Below are positions 6,921 through 8,972 of a stretch of DNA of 8,972 bases, one piece after another; within the stretch, counting starts at the first letter, position 1, and each line of letters begins with the position of its first letter. The translations under genes and the position numbers were made by a program. The notes under the pieces are model-generated. The model was given only the letters and a program-made list of their open reading frames with translations, ran no database searches and had not been told where the DNA came from. The DNA is from Verrucomicrobiota bacterium (GTDB lineage Bacteria; Verrucomicrobiota; Verrucomicrobiia; Limisphaerales; SXQI01): the NCBI GenBank assembly GCA_008933045.1, contig WBXJ01000122.1, forward strand, positions 1-8,972, in the 5' to 3' direction.

Positions 6921-7184
6921 TCAGGAATTGATCATCCGCATGAACATCGTCAATACCCAGTCCACGCCGACCGTGAACCCGCCCATCAGAGCGATTGTGA
7001 TCATGACCACGGTCGTCGAGCCCTTCAGCTCGTCCGTCGAGGGCCAGGCGCATTTTCGCAACTCCTCCTTGGTCTCAGCGATGTAGTCGCGAATTTTCAC
7101 CAAATACCCCTGTTTCCAGAGGAAGGCAAAAACGCCACCTATTACGGCGGCCCAGATGGCTAGTTTAAGATATTCGTTTTTCAC
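6921..7184 (-). CDS. secE: Preprotein translocase subunit SecE
   Basis: SecE is the essential small membrane subunit that clamps SecY in the SecYEG protein-export channel. The product is 87 residues. A first hydrophobic segment is at about 8-23 (LAIWAAVIGGVFAFLW). The conserved amphipathic region follows (ETKEELRKCAWPSTDEL, about 37-53, with the family K-x-x-W-P signature). The core transmembrane helix is at about 58-82. The start is GTG at 7184; the frame has no ATG between it and the upstream TAA inside tRNA-Ser. Only 8 nt (AACGTAAC) lie between the tRNA-Ser CCA end and this GTG. There is no Shine-Dalgarno, and after tRNA maturation the mRNA would have an extremely short leader. It pairs with nusG downstream. 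Confidence 0.95.
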   Translation of the reverse strand: MKNEYLKLAIWAAVIGGVFAFLWKQGYLVKIRDYIAETKEELRKCAWPSTDELKGSTTVVMITIALMGGFTVGVDWVLTMFMRMINS

Positions 7185-7192
7185 GTTACGTT

Positions 7193-7282
7193 TGGCGGAG
7201 GGGGAGGGATTCGAACCCCCGAAGGTGTTAAAGCCTTAGCGGTTTTCAAGACCGCCGCGATAGACCACTCTGCCACCCCTCC
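7193..7282 (-). tRNA. tRNA-Ser (anticodon TGA)
   Basis: On the minus strand, acceptor GGAGGGG pairs with CCCCTCC, with discriminator G and an encoded CCA at 7195-7193. The anticodon arm is GCGGT-CTTGAAA-ACCGC, so the anticodon is TGA. A long variable arm follows it, as expected for a class II serine tRNA. The T arm is GGGGG-TTCGAAT-CCCTC. The gene starts 18 nt after tRNA-Trp and ends 8 nt before the secE start, so maturation must cut very close to the secE reading frame. Its presence between tRNA-Trp and secE is not part of the usual conserved order. Confidence 0.97.
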
Positions 7283-7291
7283 GGCTTGTTG

Positions 7292-7398
7292 GCGAATTTT
7301 TGGCAGAGCAGGAGGGAATCGAACCCCCAACCAACGGTTTTGGAGACCGCTACTCTACCAATTGAGCTACTGCTCTAACTCCAAATCCAAAAATTCGC
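7292..7398 (-). repeat. 12-bp perfect inverted repeat bracketing tRNA-Trp
   Basis: GCGAATTTTTGG at 7292-7303 and its exact reverse complement CCAAAAATTCGC at 7387-7398 flank tRNA-Trp. The left copy overlaps the tRNA's encoded CCA. In the transcript the leader copy can pair with CCA plus the trailer, closing a 12-bp helix around the tRNA with a 10-nt leader linker. It resembles a precursor processing stem. A chance match is possible. Confidence 0.55.
7301..7376 (-). tRNA. tRNA-Trp (anticodon CCA)
   Basis: On the minus strand, acceptor AGAGCAG pairs with CTGCTCT, with discriminator G and encoded CCA at 7303-7301. The D arm contains AGCTCAATTGGTAGAG. The anticodon arm is GCGGT-CTCCAAA-ACCGT, so the anticodon is CCA. 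The T arm is GGGGG-TTCGATT-CCCTC. The length is 76 nt including CCA. tRNA-Trp between tuf and secE is a widely conserved arrangement. The single Trp codon suggests this may be the only such gene in the genome. Confidence 0.97.
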
Positions 7399-7440
7399 GA
7401 CTGAGTCTTCTATCTTGTATGTATTGTTTTCATTCCGCCA

Positions 7441-7476
7441 GAACAAAAGAGGCAACGAGGAGGATTTCCTCCTCGT
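7441..7476 (-). terminator. Palindromic hairpin after tuf, probable terminator or attenuator
   Basis: 26 nt after the tuf stop, ACGAGGAGGA (minus strand, 7476-7467) and TCCTCCTCGT (7464-7455) form a 10-bp inverted repeat with a 2-nt centre, in practice about 9 bp with a 4-nt loop. TTGCCTCTTTTGTTC follows. The T tract begins a few bases late and is interrupted, so termination is probably partial and would leave the tRNAs and secE reachable by read-through from tuf. The rest of the tuf to tRNA-Trp gap (7377-7454) holds no gene and no convincing promoter. Confidence 0.5.
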
Positions 7477-7502
7477 GCTCCTTGGTAATGCGGTTAAATA
7501 GG

Positions 7503-8693
7503 TTAGGAAACGATGTCGCTAACGCGACCCGCACCGATCGTTCGTCCACCTTCGCGGATGGCGAAGCGTAGTCCTTTTTCCATGGCCACAGGGGCGCCGA
7601 GCTCGATATCCACCGAGACGTTGTCGCCGGGCATGACCATCTCCACTCCCTCAGGCAAGGTCACGCTACCGGTGACATCCGAGGTGCGGAAGTAAAATTG
7701 AGGACGATATTTGTTGAAGAATGGCGTGTGACGGCCTCCTTCTTCCTTCGACAGGACATACACCTCAGCTTTAAACTTAGTGTAGGCTTTGATAGAACCT
7801 GGCTTGGCGAGAACCATGCCGCGTTCCACGTCTTCTTTCTTTGTGCCGCGCAGAAGCACGCCGACGTTGTCGCCAGCGCTGGCTTTATCGAGCAATTTGC
7901 GGAACATTTCGATGTCTGTGGCGGTCGTCTTGCGGGTATCTTTGAGACCCACAATTTCAACCTCACTCATCTTCAGCAACTCACCGCGTTCCACACGACC
8001 GGTCACAACTGTGCCGCGACCTTCGATGTTGAACACGTCTTCGACGCACATCAAAAATGGCTTGTCGATTTCGCGAGGAGGGAGCGGGATGTGCTTGTCA
8101 ATCGCTTCCATCAGGTCGGCGATTGCTTTTTCACCTTCGGGTTTAGCTTCGAGCGCGGCAGTGGCGGATCCACGAACCAACGCGGCAGTGTCGCCCGGAA
8201 ATTGGTATTTGTTGAGCAGGTCGCGAATTTCCATTTCGACCAAGTCCAAAAGTTCTGCGTCATCAACGAGGTCAACCTTGTTCAGGAAGACGACGATGGC
8301 TGGCACACCCACCTGGCGGGCGAGTAGAATATGTTCGCGGGTCTGAGGCATTGGGCCGTCGGCCGCGCTGACCACAAGAACAGCTCCGTCCATCTGAGCA
8401 GCACCCGTGATCATGTTTTTGACGTAATCGGCGTGGCCTGGGCAGTCCACGTGCGCGTAGTGACGCTCATTCGACTGGTATTCCACGTGCGACACCGCAA
8501 TGGTAACCGTCTTAGTTGCGTCGCGGACGGTTCCACCCTTGGTGATGTCCGCATACGAGATGGGGGTCGCCAAGCCTCTGCGGGCTTGAACGGCCACGAT
8601 CGCAGCGGTGAGAGTTGATTTACCATGGTCAACGTGACCGATGGTTCCAACATTCACGTGCGGTTTAGTTCTTTGAAACGCTTCCTTTGCCAT
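7503..8693 (-). CDS. tuf: Elongation factor Tu
   Basis: EF-Tu is the GTPase that brings aminoacyl-tRNA to the ribosomal A site. The product is 396 residues with all three domains. Domain 1 carries the P-loop GHVDHGKS (19-26), DCPGH with the catalytic His (83-87), NKVD (138-141) and RGSA. Domain 2 has GRGTVVTGRVERG. Domain 3 has EEGGRHTPFF and ends GGRTIGAGRVSDIVS. Two features are odd. P-loop residue 26 is Ser where EF-Tu normally has Thr. Switch I reads TKGGTVRDATKTVTIAVSHVEY instead of the nearly universal form containing PEEKARGITIN. Thr64, matching the Mg-binding Thr of RGITI, is kept. AGGGA lies 5 nt before the ATG. The DNA translates cleanly here, so no frameshift explains the loop. Confidence 0.98.
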   Translation of the reverse strand: MAKEAFQRTKPHVNVGTIGHVDHGKSTLTAAIVAVQARRGLATPISYADITKGGTVRDATKTVTIAVSHVEYQSNERHYAHVDCPGHADYVKNMITGAAQMDGAVLVVSAADGPMPQTREHILLARQVGVPAIVVFLNKVDLVDDAELLDLVEMEIRDLLNKYQFPGDTAALVRGSATAALEAKPEGEKAIADLMEAIDKHIPLPPREIDKPFLMCVEDVFNIEGRGTVVTGRVERGELLKMSEVEIVGLKDTRKTTATDIEMFRKLLDKASAGDNVGVLLRGTKKEDVERGMVLAKPGSIKAYTKFKAEVYVLSKEEGGRHTPFFNKYRPQFYFRTSDVTGSVTLPEGVEMVMPGDNVSVDIELGAPVAMEKGLRFAIREGGRTIGAGRVSDIVS

Positions 8694-8698
8694 TGCGA

Positions 8699-8703
8699 TC
8701 CCT
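8699..8703 (-). promoter_or_regulatory. Shine-Dalgarno of tuf
   Basis: AGGGA on the minus strand, 5 nt before the tuf ATG. It supports the start at 8693. The rest of the 62-bp gap to tRNA-Thr shows no clear structure. Confidence 0.6.
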
Positions 8704-8755
8704 GATTTTAGTTATGTTCTCTTGTTAAATTACACTGCGGTTAGGCGTCGTCTTA

Positions 8756-8831
8756 TGGAGCCCACGATCGGGTTTGAACCGATGACCTCGTCCTTACCAA
8801 GGACGTGCTCTGCCAACTGAGCTACATGGGC
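8756..8831 (-). tRNA. tRNA-Thr (anticodon GGT)
   Basis: On the minus strand, acceptor GCCCATG pairs with CGTGGGC (one T-G pair), with discriminator T and encoded CCA at 8758-8756. The D arm contains AGCTCAGTTGGCAGAG. The anticodon arm is CGTCC-TTGGTAA-GGACG, so the anticodon is GGT. The T arm is ATCGG-TTCAAAC-CCGAT. The length is 76 nt with CCA. A tRNA-Thr directly upstream of tuf also occurs in E. coli (thrT-tufB) and Chlamydiae. It is probably co-transcribed with tuf. Confidence 0.97.
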
Positions 8832-8834
8832 TTG

Positions 8835-8849
8835 TTTGCACACTGCAAA
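8835..8849 (-). other. Small hairpin in the tRNA-Thr leader
   Basis: TTTGCA-GTG-TGCAAA on the minus strand is a 6-bp perfect stem ending 3 nt before the tRNA-Thr 5' end. It may influence 5' processing by RNase P, or be chance. Confidence 0.25.
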
Positions 8850-8926
8850 ATTTCAATCTTCCCCACAAAACGACAAAAACTCGTTGTCCCACGTTTGCTT
8901 GCGCAATCCTCCGGGACCCAAGTTTT

Positions 8927-8956
8927 AGTATTTTCTATCCGTTTACTGCCCGCCAA
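8927..8956 (-). promoter_or_regulatory. Candidate promoter upstream of tRNA-Thr and tuf
   Basis: On the minus strand TTGGCG (8956-8951) and AATACT (8932-8927) are 18 bp apart, each 4 of 6 to consensus. This would start transcription about 90 nt before tRNA-Thr. The 141 bp right of tRNA-Thr hold no recognisable gene; an upstream tRNA or promoter may lie outside the window. Low certainty. Confidence 0.22.
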
Positions 8957-8972
8957 TATACGCCCAGATGGC

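Noticed and set aside
7377..7502. A possible rpmG (L33) gene between tuf and secE, as in many bacteria
   Set aside because: The 126 bp contain no suitable frame; only a hairpin and one arm of the tRNA-Trp repeat are seen.
7698..8327. Long plus-strand reading frame of 209 codons
   Set aside because: It lies wholly antisense to tuf, resembles no known protein, and is explained by codon bias of the real gene. The same holds for the 238-codon plus-strand frame at 1470-2186 opposite rpoB and that at 5292-5735 opposite rplA.
8478..8561. Frameshift or sequencing error as cause of the odd EF-Tu switch I
   Set aside because: The frame is continuous, flanking motifs are intact on both sides, the codons look ordinary, and the key Thr aligns.

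Overview
The window is a nearly gap-free run of core translation and transcription genes, all on the minus strand. In the direction of transcription (right to left) the order is tRNA-Thr(GGT), tuf (EF-Tu), tRNA-Trp(CCA), tRNA-Ser(TGA), secE, nusG, rplK (L11), rplA (L1), rplJ (L10), rplL (L7/L12), rpoB. The rpoB 3' end runs off the left edge. The layout tRNA-Thr / tuf / tRNA-Trp / secE / nusG / rplKAJL / rpoB is an ancestral bacterial arrangement also found in Chlamydiae. The protein sequences resemble the Planctomycetes-Verrucomicrobia-Chlamydiae group. An unusual EF-Tu effector loop and the RpoB rifampicin-region sequence suggest Verrucomicrobiota. This placement rests on recollection of families, not on a search. 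I see no mobile element, CRISPR array, rRNA or horizontally acquired gene.

Right part (about 6900-8972): tRNA-Thr precedes tuf. Behind tuf is a GC-rich palindromic hairpin, then tRNA-Trp and tRNA-Ser. All three tRNAs encode their CCA. tRNA-Trp is bracketed by a perfect 12-bp inverted repeat that includes its CCA end. The tRNA-Ser CCA ends only 8 nt before the GTG start of secE. SecE (translocon subunit) and NusG (transcription factor) follow.

Middle (about 4040-6350): the L11, L1, L10 and L7/L12 genes of the ribosomal stalk region. Just before rplA is a two-stem structure with an asymmetric internal loop that could be an L1 feedback site. Before rplL is a well-formed three-way-junction RNA. 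There is no room for a classical L10 leader before rplJ.

Left part (1-4042): a strong intrinsic terminator closes rplL. A promoter candidate and a second hairpin with a T-rich tail follow in the rpoB leader, then a good Shine-Dalgarno and rpoB. RNA polymerase synthesis therefore looks separately controlled from the ribosomal proteins.

The genes are ordinary. The interest lies in EF-Tu switch I, the tRNA/secE junction, and several RNA structures in the spacers. The longest stretch without a gene is the 233 bp between rplL and rpoB.
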